This document shows, piece by piece, positions 34,685-42,944 of a stretch of DNA of 49,464 nt (its first letter is position 1; every line of letters begins with the position of its first letter). The position numbers and the translations under genes were made by a program. The notes beneath the pieces are model-generated. The model did not search any database. It saw nothing but the letters and a program-made list of their open reading frames with translations, and was not told the DNA's origin. The DNA lies in assembly GCA_937873445.1 (NCBI GenBank), contig CALMWF010000042.1, positions 1 through 49,464 on the forward strand, read 5' to 3'. This DNA comes from an uncultured Alphaproteobacteria bacterium (lineage in GTDB: Bacteria > Pseudomonadota > Alphaproteobacteria > Rhizobiales > Aestuariivirgaceae).

Positions 34685-35959
34685 TCATGCCGTGATCTGC
34701 CAGCCTGCCAACTGGTCAAGGCCGATCATCTCATCCAGGCTCTGGCGCGGGCGGACGAGCGCCCAGTGAGCGCCCTTGACCAGAACTTCGGGAATGAGCG
34801 GTCTGGAATTGTAGCTGGAGGAGGCCACGGCGCCATAGGCGCCAGCCGTCAGGGTGGCCAGCAGGTCGCCGCGCTCAACGGGAGCAAGCTTGCGGTCGAG
34901 CGCCAGATAATCGCCGGTTTCACACACCGGCCCCACCACATCAACAACCCGGCTGCGCGCTCTGGGCTTAGCTTCCTTCACCGGAATGATGTCGTGCCAG
35001 GCGTCATAGAGGGTGGGACGGATCAGGTCGTTCATGGCCGCATCCTGAATGACAAAGCGCTTGCGGTCGGCGTCCTTCACATAAATGACACGCGACACCA
35101 GAATGCCGGCATTGCCGACAATCATCCGGCCCGGCTCAAGAATGAGTTTAAGACCAAGCGGCCCCAGCACCTTCTTTACCATGGCGGCATATTCGTCAGG
35201 GTGGGGCGGCACATCATTGCTGCCGCGGTAGGGCACGCCCAGGCCGCCGCCGAGGTCGAGATGCTTGAGGCTGTGGCCGCGCGCCAGCAGATCGCGGGCC
35301 AGTTCCGCCATCAGGGTGAAGGCCTTGCGGAAAGGGGCGAGATCGGTGATCTGGCTGCCGATGTGCATGTCAATGCCGGTCACCTCGAGGCCCGGCAGCC
35401 TGGCGGCGCGGGCATAGACCTCCGGCGCCCGGAGGAATGAGATGCCGAATTTGTCGCCCGCCTTGCCGGTGGAAATCTTGTGGTGGGTTTTGGCATCGAC
35501 ATCGGGGTTGACGCGGATCGACACATTGGCGCGCTGGCCCACCCGGCTGGCAATGTCCGAAAGCAGTTCCAGTTCCGGTTCGGACTCGACGTTGAAACAG
35601 TGAATGCCCTCCTTGAGGGACAGCGCCATTTCGCGGGCCGTCTTGCCCACGCCGGAAAAGACGATCTTGCGGGCCGGCACCCCGGCGGCAAGCGCGCGCC
35701 GCAATTCGCCTTCGGAAACCACATCCATGCCGCAGCCGAGGCTGGCCATGAGCTTCAGCACCGCCTGATTGGAATTGGCCTTCACCGCATAGCACAGAAG
35801 ATGGCTCTGGTCCTTGAAGGCCTCGCCCAGCACGCGCACATGACGTTCAATGGTGGCCTGCGAGTAGCAATAGAAGGGCGTGCCCACCTCATCGGCCAGG
35901 GAAATGAGGTTGACGGCCTCGGCGTGCAGAATGCCGTCGCGGTAGGCAAAGTGATGCAT
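34685..35959 (-). CDS. lysA: Diaminopimelate decarboxylase
   Basis: Final step of lysine synthesis. The 424-residue PLP enzyme has the fold III alanine-racemase barrel. The PLP lysine lies in LLCYAVKANSN, HIGSQITDL and the glycine loop LDLGGGLGVPYRG follow, and the dimer-partner active site is VGPVCETGDYLA. The ATG at 35959 matches the family N-terminus (MHHFAYRDGILHAE). It follows the tiny lptM gene by one base. Confidence 0.96.
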   Translation of the reverse strand: MHHFAYRDGILHAEAVNLISLADEVGTPFYCYSQATIERHVRVLGEAFKDQSHLLCYAVKANSNQAVLKLMASLGCGMDVVSEGELRRALAAGVPARKIVFSGVGKTAREMALSLKEGIHCFNVESEPELELLSDIASRVGQRANVSIRVNPDVDAKTHHKISTGKAGDKFGISFLRAPEVYARAARLPGLEVTGIDMHIGSQITDLAPFRKAFTLMAELARDLLARGHSLKHLDLGGGLGVPYRGSNDVPPHPDEYAAMVKKVLGPLGLKLILEPGRMIVGNAGILVSRVIYVKDADRKRFVIQDAAMNDLIRPTLYDAWHDIIPVKEAKPRARSRVVDVVGPVCETGDYLALDRKLAPVERGDLLATLTAGAYGAVASSSYNSRPLIPEVLVKGAHWALVRPRQSLDEMIGLDQLAGWQITA

Positions 35960-35960
35960 G

Positions 35961-36065
35961 TCACAAACCCTGGGTGAAGGCGGGCGGCGGCTCGGGGTTG
36001 CCGCGCACGCCGCAGGCAGTGAGGGCAAGCAGGGCGGCGAGCGCCACGGCCATCATACGGAACAT
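35961..36065 (-). CDS. lptM: LptM-like small lipoprotein
   Basis: A 34-residue lipoprotein: a short hydrophobic signal ending in the lipobox LALTAC with Cys18 as the lipidation site, then GVRGNPEPPPAF. LptM (formerly YifL) is known to stabilise the oxidised LptDE translocon for LPS export. It is exactly placed between argH (one base after its stop) and lysA (start one base after its stop). It is easily missed because of its length. Confidence 0.85.
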   Translation of the reverse strand: MFRMMAVALAALLALTACGVRGNPEPPPAFTQGL

Positions 36066-36066
36066 G

Positions 36067-37452
36067 TCATGTCTCCTTTAGAACTTTGAGCCAGCGCCGG
36101 GCGGCGCGGGCCACATTGGCGGGTGCCGTGCCACCGTAACTGACACGCGAGCGGGCCGAGTTTTCAACCGTCAGCACACGGAACACATCCCTGGTGATGC
36201 GCTTTTCCACGCTCTGCATGTCAGCCAGGGAAAGGGCCGACAGGTCCACGCCCTGTTTTTCGGCCAGCGCCACCAATGTGCCGGTGACATGGTGAGCCTC
36301 GCGGAACGGCATCTTCAAGGTGCGCACCAGCCAGTCGGCAAGGTCGGTGGCGGTGGCAAAGCCGGTGGCGGCGGCAGCGCGCATGCGCTGTTCATCCGGC
36401 ACCATGTCGCGCACCATGCCGGTGGCAGCAGCCAGCGCCAGCGACAGGCTGTCGAAGGCGTCAAAGGCCGGTTCCTTATCTTCCTGCATATCCTTGGAAT
36501 AGGTGAGCGGCAGACCCTTCATGACCACGGCCAAAGCGGTAAAGGCGCCAAGAATGCGGCCCGGCTTGGCGCGGATCAGCTCGGCGGCATCGGGGTTGCG
36601 CTTCTGCGGCATGATGGATGAGCCGGTGGTGAACTTGTCCGACAGCTTGACGAAGCGGAACTGGGCGGTGGCCCAGAGCACGATCTCCTCAGCCAGCCGC
36701 GACAGATGAACGGCACAGATGGTGGCACCCGCCAGCACTTCAAGCACGAAGTCGCGGTCGGAGACGGAATCGAGGGAATTGCGGGTTGGCCCGGCAAAGC
36801 CCAGGGCCTTGGCCGTCATCCCCCGGTCAATGGGGAAGGAAGTGCCGGCGAGCGCCGCCGCCCCCAGCGGGCATTCATTCATGCGCCGGCGGGCGTCGGC
36901 CAGCCGCGAGCGGTCGCGGGCCAGCATTTCCACATAGGCCAGAAGATGGTGGCCGAAGGTGATGGGCTGGGCGACCTGCAGATGGGTGAAACCGGGCATG
37001 AGGGTCTTGGCATGGGCCAGGGCCTTTTCGGCCAGCGCCCGCTGCAATCCGGCCATCTGGCTGTCGAGATGGTCGACCGTGTCGCGCACATAGAGGCGGA
37101 AATCGGTGGCGACCTGGTCATTGCGCGAGCGCGCCGTGTGCAGCCGGCCCGCCGCCGGGCCGATCAGTTCCTTCAGACGCGCCTCCACATTCATGTGGAT
37201 GTCTTCGAGGGCTGACGAGAAGGTGAAACTGCCGGCTGCGATCTCGGCTTGCACCTGATCGAGGCCGTGCCTAATTTGCGCTGCGTCGGCCTTGGTGATG
37301 ATCCCCGTCTCGGCCAGCATGGCGGCGTGGGCCTTCGAGGCCCGGATGTCCTGGGCAAAGAGGCGCTTGTCAAAGCCGATGGAGGCGTTGATCTCGGCCA
37401 TGATGGCGTCCGGCCCCTGGGCAAAACGCCCGCCCCACATTTTATTGGTCAT
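36067..37452 (-). CDS. argH: Argininosuccinate lyase
   Basis: Cleaves argininosuccinate to arginine and fumarate. The 461 residues are full length. The superfamily signature is [16 protein letters not shown], with the catalytic region [17 protein letters not shown] and the histidine-containing [10 protein letters not shown]. The ATG at 37452 gives [15 protein letters not shown], the usual N-terminus. It is divergent from the TlpA gene with less than 40 bp between starts. Confidence 0.97.
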   Translation of the reverse strand: MTNKMWGGRFAQGPDAIMAEINASIGFDKRLFAQDIRASKAHAAMLAETGIITKADAAQIRHGLDQVQAEIAAGSFTFSSALEDIHMNVEARLKELIGPAAGRLHTARSRNDQVATDFRLYVRDTVDHLDSQMAGLQRALAEKALAHAKTLMPGFTHLQVAQPITFGHHLLAYVEMLARDRSRLADARRRMNECPLGAAALAGTSFPIDRGMTAKALGFAGPTRNSLDSVSDRDFVLEVLAGATICAVHLSRLAEEIVLWATAQFRFVKLSDKFTTGSSIMPQKRNPDAAELIRAKPGRILGAFTALAVVMKGLPLTYSKDMQEDKEPAFDAFDSLSLALAAATGMVRDMVPDEQRMRAAAATGFATATDLADWLVRTLKMPFREAHHVTGTLVALAEKQGVDLSALSLADMQSVEKRITRDVFRVLTVENSARSRVSYGGTAPANVARAARRWLKVLKET

Positions 37453-37491
37453 GGGTTTTCCCCGGCCCGGACCTGAACGAACGGAGTCATG

Positions 37492-38115
37492 ATGTTTCCT
37501 TCAAACCCGCGCCACCGGCTTTATCTGGGTGTGGCGCTGCTTCTTGCGGCAATCATTGGCATTTACGGGCTAAACCGCGTGTCGCGCAAGCATGTGGGTG
37601 AGGCAGCGGTGGCAGAAGCCTCACTTTCGCCCTTCGCCGCCCATGCCAGGGGCCAGATGGCGCAATTCCAGTTTCATGACGCGCCCAAGAACGTGACCCT
37701 GCGGGCGGTGCGCGACGGGGCTGGTGCGGAGGTGGCGCTGGCGCGCTGGCAGGGCCGGGTCATGCTGGTCAATCTGTGGGCCACCTGGTGTCCGCCGTGC
37801 CGGGCGGAAATGCCGGAACTGGGCAAATTGCAGGCGGCGCTGGGGGGCGCGGATTTCGAGGTGGTCACCATCAATCTCGACAGCCAGACGCGTCAGGACA
37901 AGGCCAGGGAATTTCTGGCCACGGCGGGGGAGGGCCATCTTGCCTTCTACCGCGATGATGAGGGGGCGGCGCGCGAGGCGCTCAATGTGCCGGGGCTGCC
38001 CGCCACCATCCTGTTTGACCGGCAGGGCCGCGAGCTGGGCCGCCTGCTCGGCCCGGCGCCATGGGCCGGTGCCGATGCCCAGGCCATGATCAAGGCGGTG
38101 ATGGCAGCGCAGTAG
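37492..38115 (+). CDS. TlpA-type thiol:disulfide interchange protein
   Basis: A 207-residue membrane-anchored thioredoxin. It has one N-terminal helix ([18 protein letters not shown]), a periplasmic domain with WCPPC in [18 protein letters not shown], and the cis-Pro loop [11 protein letters not shown]. It probably keeps apocytochrome or cytochrome oxidase thiols reduced. The ATG at 37492 is favoured over 37489 because GGAG (37483-37486) is then five bases away. Confidence 0.9.
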   Translation: MFPSNPRHRLYLGVALLLAAIIGIYGLNRVSRKHVGEAAVAEASLSPFAAHARGQMAQFQFHDAPKNVTLRAVRDGAGAEVALARWQGRVMLVNLWATWCPPCRAEMPELGKLQAALGGADFEVVTINLDSQTRQDKAREFLATAGEGHLAFYRDDEGAAREALNVPGLPATILFDRQGRELGRLLGPAPWAGADAQAMIKAVMAAQ

Positions 38116-38123
38116 GACCTATT

Positions 38124-38171
38124 CCCATCACCTGATCCGAAAACCGCTCCCGCACTTTTCGGGGTGATGGG
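38124..38171. repeat. Palindromic element, family B, copy 3 (inverted)
   Basis: CCCATCACCTGATCCGAAAA, then CCGCTCCCGCACTTTTCGGG and GTGATGGG: the reverse complement of the copies at 32092-32188. It lies nine bases behind the TlpA stop and 11 bases before the convergent dehydrogenase stop. Confidence 0.8.
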
Positions 38172-38182
38172 TTGATGAGGGA

Positions 38183-39058
38183 TCAGCGGGTCGGCACCGG
38201 CTTTTCGCCGCGGTAGTCGTAGAAGCCGCGTTTGGTCTTGCGGCCCAGCCAGCCGGCCTCGACATATTTCACCAGAAGCGGGCAGGGGCGGTATTTTGAA
38301 TCCGCCAGACCCTCATAGAGCACCTGCATGACCGACAGGCAGGTATCCAGCCCGATGAAATCGGCCAGCTCGAAGGGGCCCATGGGGTGGTGGGCGCCCA
38401 GCTTCATGGCGGTGTCGATGGCGTCCACCGTGCCCACGCCCTCATACAGCGTATAGACCGCCTCATTGATCATCGGCAGCAGCACGCGGTTGACGATGAA
38501 GGCCGGGAAATCCTCGGAAACGGCCACCGTCTTCTTCAGGGTGCCGACGAAGTCCTTGACCTTCTGGAAGGTGACTTCCTCGGTGGCAATGCCGCGGATC
38601 AGCTCCACCAGCTCCATCATCGGCACCGGGTTCATGAAGTGAATGCCCATGAAGCGTTCCGGCCGGTCGGTGGTGGCGGCCAGACGGGTCACCGAAATCG
38701 ACGAGGTGTTGGTGCCAAGGATGGTTTCCGGCCCGAGAGGGGGGCAGAGGTCCTTGTAGATCTGGCGCTTCACGTCTTCCTTCTCGGTGGCGCTTTCAAT
38801 GACCAGATCATAGCCCTCGAAGTCGGCAAAGGAGGGAACATGGCCAATGCGCGACAGGGCGGCTTCACGGTCGGCTTCGCTGATCCTGCCGGCCTTCACC
38901 TGGCGGGCCATGTTGCCGTTGATGGTGGCCAGCGCCTGGGTCACACGCTCCTTGGACACATCATTGAGACCCACCTGATAACCGCCCAGCGCACAGATGT
39001 GGGCAATGCCGTTGCCCATTTGGCCCGCGCCGATGATGCCGACTTTCCTGATGGTCAT
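38183..39058 (-). CDS. 3-hydroxybutyryl-CoA / 3-hydroxyacyl-CoA dehydrogenase
   Basis: NAD(P)-dependent oxidation of 3-hydroxyacyl-CoA (or reduction of acetoacetyl-CoA). The 291-residue protein has the Rossmann loop VGIIGAGQMGNGIAHICALG, the catalytic H-E pair region GIHFMNPVPMMELVELI, the NTSSIS motif, and the C-terminal LGAHHPMGPFELADFIGLD. It lies downstream of etfBA on the same strand, but a terminator (39168-39197) intervenes, so it is probably expressed from its own promoter. Confidence 0.93.
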   Translation of the reverse strand: MTIRKVGIIGAGQMGNGIAHICALGGYQVGLNDVSKERVTQALATINGNMARQVKAGRISEADREAALSRIGHVPSFADFEGYDLVIESATEKEDVKRQIYKDLCPPLGPETILGTNTSSISVTRLAATTDRPERFMGIHFMNPVPMMELVELIRGIATEEVTFQKVKDFVGTLKKTVAVSEDFPAFIVNRVLLPMINEAVYTLYEGVGTVDAIDTAMKLGAHHPMGPFELADFIGLDTCLSVMQVLYEGLADSKYRPCPLLVKYVEAGWLGRKTKRGFYDYRGEKPVPTR

Positions 39059-39087
39059 GAAACACCCGCTTGTGAGACAGGGTGTTG

Positions 39088-39137
39088 ACGTTAACGTGCT
39101 GAGGGGCGCCCCGCAAGATCATTTCGCAAGTGCGAAA
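39088..39137. promoter_or_regulatory. Two perfect palindromes upstream of the 3-hydroxyacyl-CoA dehydrogenase
   Basis: ACGTTAACGT (39088-39097) and TTTCGCAAGTGCGAAA (39122-39137) lie 30 and 64 bp upstream of the start codon. Either could be a regulator's operator. The second has dimer-type 7-base arms. I cannot assign a regulator. Confidence 0.4.
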
Positions 39138-39167
39138 AGACCAGCCGGGCGGGTTGGTTTGGGCCAG

Positions 39168-39197
39168 AAAAAACCCCCTGCCGGGGGCAGGGGGTTT
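39168..39197 (-). terminator. Intrinsic terminator behind etfA
   Basis: On the minus strand AAACCCCCTGCC, a CCC loop and GGCAGGGGGTTT, followed by a run of six T in all. It lies 20 bp after the etfA stop codon. Confidence 0.9.
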
Positions 39198-39217
39198 GGA
39201 TTCTGAGGGGCCGACGA

Positions 39218-40147
39218 TCAGCCCAGCGCCTTGTCCAGTTCCGGCACGGCCTCAAACAGATCGGCCACCAGGCCAAAGTCCGCCACCTGGAAGATGGGGG
39301 CCTCCTCGTCCTTGTTGATGGCCACGATGATCTTGGAATCCTTCATGCCGGCCAGATGCTGGATGGCGCCGGAAATGCCGACCGCAATATAAAGGTCGGG
39401 GGCCACCACCTTGCCGGTCTGGCCGACCTGATAGTCATTGGGCACAAAGCCCGCGTCCACAGCGGCGCGCGAGGCGCCCACGGCGGCGTTGAGCTTGGCG
39501 GCAACGCTTTCCAGCATCTTGAAATTGTCGCCGTTCTGCATGCCGCGACCGCCGGAAATGATGATCTTGGCCGAAGTCAGTTCGGGCCGGTCAGACTTGG
39601 TGAGGTTTTCACCAGCATAGGTGGCAAGACCGGCGGCCTTGGCTGCGGCCACGCTTTCCACCTTGGCGGCACCGCCCTCGCCCGCTGCCGGGAAGGAGGC
39701 CGTGCGCACCGTCACAACCTTGTGGGCCTCGCCCGACTGCACCGTCTGCACCGCATTGCCGGCATAGATCAGGCGCACAAAGGTGTCGGGCGATGTCACG
39801 GCGGAAATGTCGGAAATCTGCATGACATCGAGCAGGGCGGCCACGCGCGGCATGAAATTCTTGCCGCTGGTGGTGGAGGGGGCAACAATGTGGCTGTAGC
39901 CCTTGGCCAGAGCCACCACCGTGTCGGCCAGGGTTTCGGCGATGGGGCGCTCAAGATCGGCCGATTCGGCCAGCAGCACCTTGGCTACGCCCTTGAGCTT
40001 CGCGGCCGCCTCGGCGGCCGGTTTGGCGTTCTTGCCCGCCACCAGCACATGAACCTCGCCAGCCATCTGAAGGGCAGCGGTAAGCGCCTTGTGGGTTGCG
40101 TCCTTGAGCGTGGCGTTGTCATGTTCGGCAATGAGAAGAACGGCCAT
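39218..40147 (-). CDS. etfA: Electron transfer flavoprotein, alpha subunit
   Basis: The FAD-carrying subunit of ETF, 309 residues, which shuttles electrons from acyl-CoA and dimethylglycine-type dehydrogenases to ETF-quinone oxidoreductase. The FAD-binding C-terminal domain includes [47 protein letters not shown] and [20 protein letters not shown] overlaps the etfB stop by one base. Confidence 0.97.
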   Translation of the reverse strand: MAVLLIAEHDNATLKDATHKALTAALQMAGEVHVLVAGKNAKPAAEAAAKLKGVAKVLLAESADLERPIAETLADTVVALAKGYSHIVAPSTTSGKNFMPRVAALLDVMQISDISAVTSPDTFVRLIYAGNAVQTVQSGEAHKVVTVRTASFPAAGEGGAAKVESVAAAKAAGLATYAGENLTKSDRPELTSAKIIISGGRGMQNGDNFKMLESVAAKLNAAVGASRAAVDAGFVPNDYQVGQTGKVVAPDLYIAVGISGAIQHLAGMKDSKIIVAINKDEEAPIFQVADFGLVADLFEAVPELDKALG

Positions 40148-40893
40148 CAGAGCGCTCCCGCTTCCTTGAGTTTCGCCACCAGTTCGGTCACCGACTTCAC
40201 CTTCACACCGGCCTGGCGCTTGGGCGGTTCCTCGGTCTTCACCACCTTGAGGCGGGGTGTCACATCAACGCCGTAGTCGGCCGGGGTCTTTTCCTCGAGC
40301 GGTTTCTTCTTGGCCTTCATGATGTTGGGCAGCGAGGCATAGCGCGGCGTATTGAGGCGGAGATCGGTGGTGATGACCGCCGGCAGCTTGAGCTTGAGGG
40401 TCTGCAAACCGCCGTCGATTTCACGGGTGACCAGAGCCTCGCCCGCCCCCGGCTCAAACTTCGAGGTGAAGGTGGCCTGGGGCCAGCCCATGAGGGCAGC
40501 CAGCATCTGGCCGGTCTGGTTGGCGTCGTCGTCAATGGCCTGCTTGCCGAGAATGACAAGATCGGGCTTTTCCGCTGCGACAATGGCCTTGAGCAGCTTG
40601 GCCACGGCCAGGGGCTCCACCACCGCGTCATGCTTCACCAGAATGGCGCGGTCGGCCCCCATGGCCAGCGCGGTGCGCAGGGTTTCCTGGGCGGTGGCGG
40701 GTCCCACCGACACGGCCACCACCTCGGTTGCCTTGCCCGCCTCCTTCAGACGCACGGCCTCCTCGACGGCGATTTCGTCGAAGGGGTTCATGGACATTTT
40801 CACATTGGCCAGTTCCACGCCCGAGCCATCGGCCTTGACGCGGATCTTGACGTTGTAGTCAACGACCCGTTTGACAGCGACCAGAACCTTCAT
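40147..40893 (-). CDS. etfB: Electron transfer flavoprotein, beta subunit
   Basis: The AMP-binding ETF subunit, 248 residues. It starts [20 protein letters not shown]; the signature [20 protein letters not shown] and the recognition-loop region [20 protein letters not shown] are typical. AGAGGA precedes the ATG, and a good promoter is at 40926-40954. It forms an operon with etfA. Confidence 0.97.
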   Translation of the reverse strand: MKVLVAVKRVVDYNVKIRVKADGSGVELANVKMSMNPFDEIAVEEAVRLKEAGKATEVVAVSVGPATAQETLRTALAMGADRAILVKHDAVVEPLAVAKLLKAIVAAEKPDLVILGKQAIDDDANQTGQMLAALMGWPQATFTSKFEPGAGEALVTREIDGGLQTLKLKLPAVITTDLRLNTPRYASLPNIMKAKKKPLEEKTPADYGVDVTPRLKVVKTEEPPKRQAGVKVKSVTELVAKLKEAGAL

Positions 40894-40925
40894 GTTGTCC
40901 TCTGGGGTTAGCGATTTTGCGGCGC

Positions 40926-40954
40926 AAACTAGTGAGGGGGCGGGCGCGAGTCAA
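40926..40954 (-). promoter_or_regulatory. Promoter of etfBA
   Basis: On the minus strand TTGACT (40954-40949), a 17-bp spacer and TAGTTT (40931-40926). Transcription would begin near 40919, giving a leader of about 26 bases before the etfB ATG. Confidence 0.6.
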
Positions 40955-41018
40955 TTCCGGGAACGACGGGTTATGGGGCCTGTCCCGACCAAAGTTCAGG
41001 GCAGGAAGTTGCCCCGCC

Positions 41019-41708
41019 TCAGTCACCTACCCGGATGAGCAGGCGGTTCTTCAGCAGCCAGGTCAGGACCAGGCCGGTGAGGAAGCCGCCGATATGGGCC
41101 CACCAGCCGATGCTCTGCGACTCCGGGTCGCTGGCAAACAGGCTCAGGATCTGGATGGCAAACCAGATGCCCAGCACCCAGGCGGCGGAAATGCGGATGG
41201 GCAGGGGAAAGAAGGCGAGCACCCAGACGCGCGCCCTGGGGTAGAGCACGAAATAGGCGGCCAGCACCCCGGAAATGGCCCCCGATGCCCCCACCAGGGG
41301 CACAGGCGAGGTCGGATTGACAACAATGTGGGTGACACCGGCGCCCACGCCGCACAGGAGATAGAACAGCAGAAAACCCAGATGGCCGTAAGCGTCCTCG
41401 ACATTGTCGGCGAAGATCCACAGGAACAGCAAATTCGAGACGAGATGCATCCAGCCGCCGTGCAGGAACATGTAGGTGATGAGGGTGACCGGCTCGGGCA
41501 CGGGATTGATGTCATGGGCGCGGGCAGCGGCGGAAACAAACTCGGCCGGCACCACGCCGAAGCCCTGGGCCACGCTGGCAAGGAAGGCCTCACCCGGAAA
41601 AGCCCCGGTGATGAGGAACACGGCCACATTCAAGGCGATCAGCGCGAAGGTCATCATCTGGAAGCGGATGACCCGCAGCGGAGCGTCGTCGTGCAGCGGA
41701 ATGAACAT
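41019..41708 (-). CDS. Rhomboid family intramembrane serine protease
   Basis: A 229-residue membrane protease with six or so helices. The catalytic serine is in VGASGAISGVLAAYF and the histidine in WWAHIGGFLTGL; the loop-1 element is MFLHGGWMHLVSNLLFLWIF. The dyad is intact. Substrates are unknown. The next gene in transcription has no relation: the upstream LysE gene ends ten bases before this start on the same strand. Confidence 0.93.
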   Translation of the reverse strand: MFIPLHDDAPLRVIRFQMMTFALIALNVAVFLITGAFPGEAFLASVAQGFGVVPAEFVSAAARAHDINPVPEPVTLITYMFLHGGWMHLVSNLLFLWIFADNVEDAYGHLGFLLFYLLCGVGAGVTHIVVNPTSPVPLVGASGAISGVLAAYFVLYPRARVWVLAFFPLPIRISAAWVLGIWFAIQILSLFASDPESQSIGWWAHIGGFLTGLVLTWLLKNRLLIRVGD

Positions 41709-41718
41709 GGCTGCCGGA

Positions 41719-42321
41719 TTAGCCGAAAATCAGCTTGGCGGCGAGGGCGAACATGATGGCGGCAATGGCAAGGTCGATCATCCGCCAGACGCTGGGCCGC
41801 GCGAGAATGTGGCCAAGGGCGCGGGCGCCGTAGCCCAGGGAGAAAAACCAGACGGTGGAGGCGAGCGATGCGCCCAGCGCAAACGGCCACTGCTGGCCCG
41901 GCGGCCTGGCATTGGCGATGGAGCCCACCAGCACCACCGTGTCGAGATAGACATGGGGGTTGAGCCAGGTGAAGGCGGCACAGGTGGCAAGCGCAGCACT
42001 CAGGGACAGGGGATTGGACAGGGCTTCACGGAGCGCGTCCGGGTGGAGGGCGCGGGTGAAGGCCTTGATGCCATACCAGATGAGAAAGGCCGCACCGCCC
42101 CAGCGCATGAGGGTGATGAAATCGGGAAAGAGCTTGAGCAGCGCGCCCAGACCATAGACGCCGGCCCAGATCAGGATGATGTCGGACAGGGTGCAGAACA
42201 GGACAACGGGGAAGACGTGGTTGTTAAGCGCACCCTGACGGATGACAAAGGCGTTCTGCGCGCCAATGGCGACGATGAGGCTGCCGCCCAGGGCAAAACC
42301 GGCAATGAGGGCGGCCAGCAT
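41719..42321 (-). CDS. LysE/ArgO family amino-acid exporter
   Basis: A 200-residue inner-membrane exporter with about six helices. The family start GFALGGSLIVAIGAQNAFVI and the central TWLNPHVYLDTVVLVGSI are typical of LysE/ArgO, which export lysine or arginine. It lies between the adenosyltransferase and rhomboid genes, all minus strand with tight spacing. Confidence 0.92.
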   Translation of the reverse strand: MLAALIAGFALGGSLIVAIGAQNAFVIRQGALNNHVFPVVLFCTLSDIILIWAGVYGLGALLKLFPDFITLMRWGGAAFLIWYGIKAFTRALHPDALREALSNPLSLSAALATCAAFTWLNPHVYLDTVVLVGSIANARPPGQQWPFALGASLASTVWFFSLGYGARALGHILARPSVWRMIDLAIAAIMFALAAKLIFG

Positions 42322-42326
42322 GGGTG

Positions 42327-42914
42327 CTATCGCGTCCCGCCCGGAACCCAGAGAATGTCGCCCGCACCGGCGACATGGTTCACATAACGGCTGGCAACGA
42401 AGAGAAAGTCGGACAGGCGGTTGACATAGGCCAGCGCGGCGGCCCCCACCGGCTCATCCGGCGTGTCATGCAGATGAACCATGAGGCGTTCGGCGCGGCG
42501 GCAGATGGTGCGGGCCAGATGAAGCGCGGCAGCGGCGGGGTGGCCGCCCGGCAGCACGAAGGACTTGAGCGGGACCAGTGCAGAATTAAGGTCATCAATC
42601 TCGCGCTCCAGCCTCACCGCCTGGTCGGGCAGGATGCGCAGCGGCGGGTAATCCAGTTTCTGGCCACGGTCGGGCACGCAGAGATCGGCGCCGAGGTCAA
42701 ACAGTTCATTCTGGATGCGGGCCAGCATGGCATCGAGGCTGGCGAGGTTGGCTGTGCCGGTGTGCTGGCGGACCAGCCCCAGGGCGGCATTGGTTTCATC
42801 AACCGTGCCATAGGCCTCAATGCGCAGATGGGCCTTGCTGAGGCGGGTGCCATCACCCAGCCCGGTGGTGCCGTCATCGCCGGTGCGGGTATAGATGCGG
42901 TTCAGTCTGACCAT
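42327..42914 (-). CDS. Corrinoid adenosyltransferase, PduO type
   Basis: Transfers the adenosyl group of ATP to cob(I)alamin, giving adenosylcobalamin. The 195-residue protein has the PduO N-terminus RIYTRTGDDGTTGLGDG, the central LPGGHPAAAALHLARTICRR with the conserved RR region, and SDFLFVASRYVNH near the end. In this window its product is needed by the class II ribonucleotide reductase. Confidence 0.95.
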   Translation of the reverse strand: MVRLNRIYTRTGDDGTTGLGDGTRLSKAHLRIEAYGTVDETNAALGLVRQHTGTANLASLDAMLARIQNELFDLGADLCVPDRGQKLDYPPLRILPDQAVRLEREIDDLNSALVPLKSFVLPGGHPAAAALHLARTICRRAERLMVHLHDTPDEPVGAAALAYVNRLSDFLFVASRYVNHVAGAGDILWVPGGTR

Positions 42915-42944
42915 GGCGCTTGGTAGCCCAAAAGCGGCGGCCTG

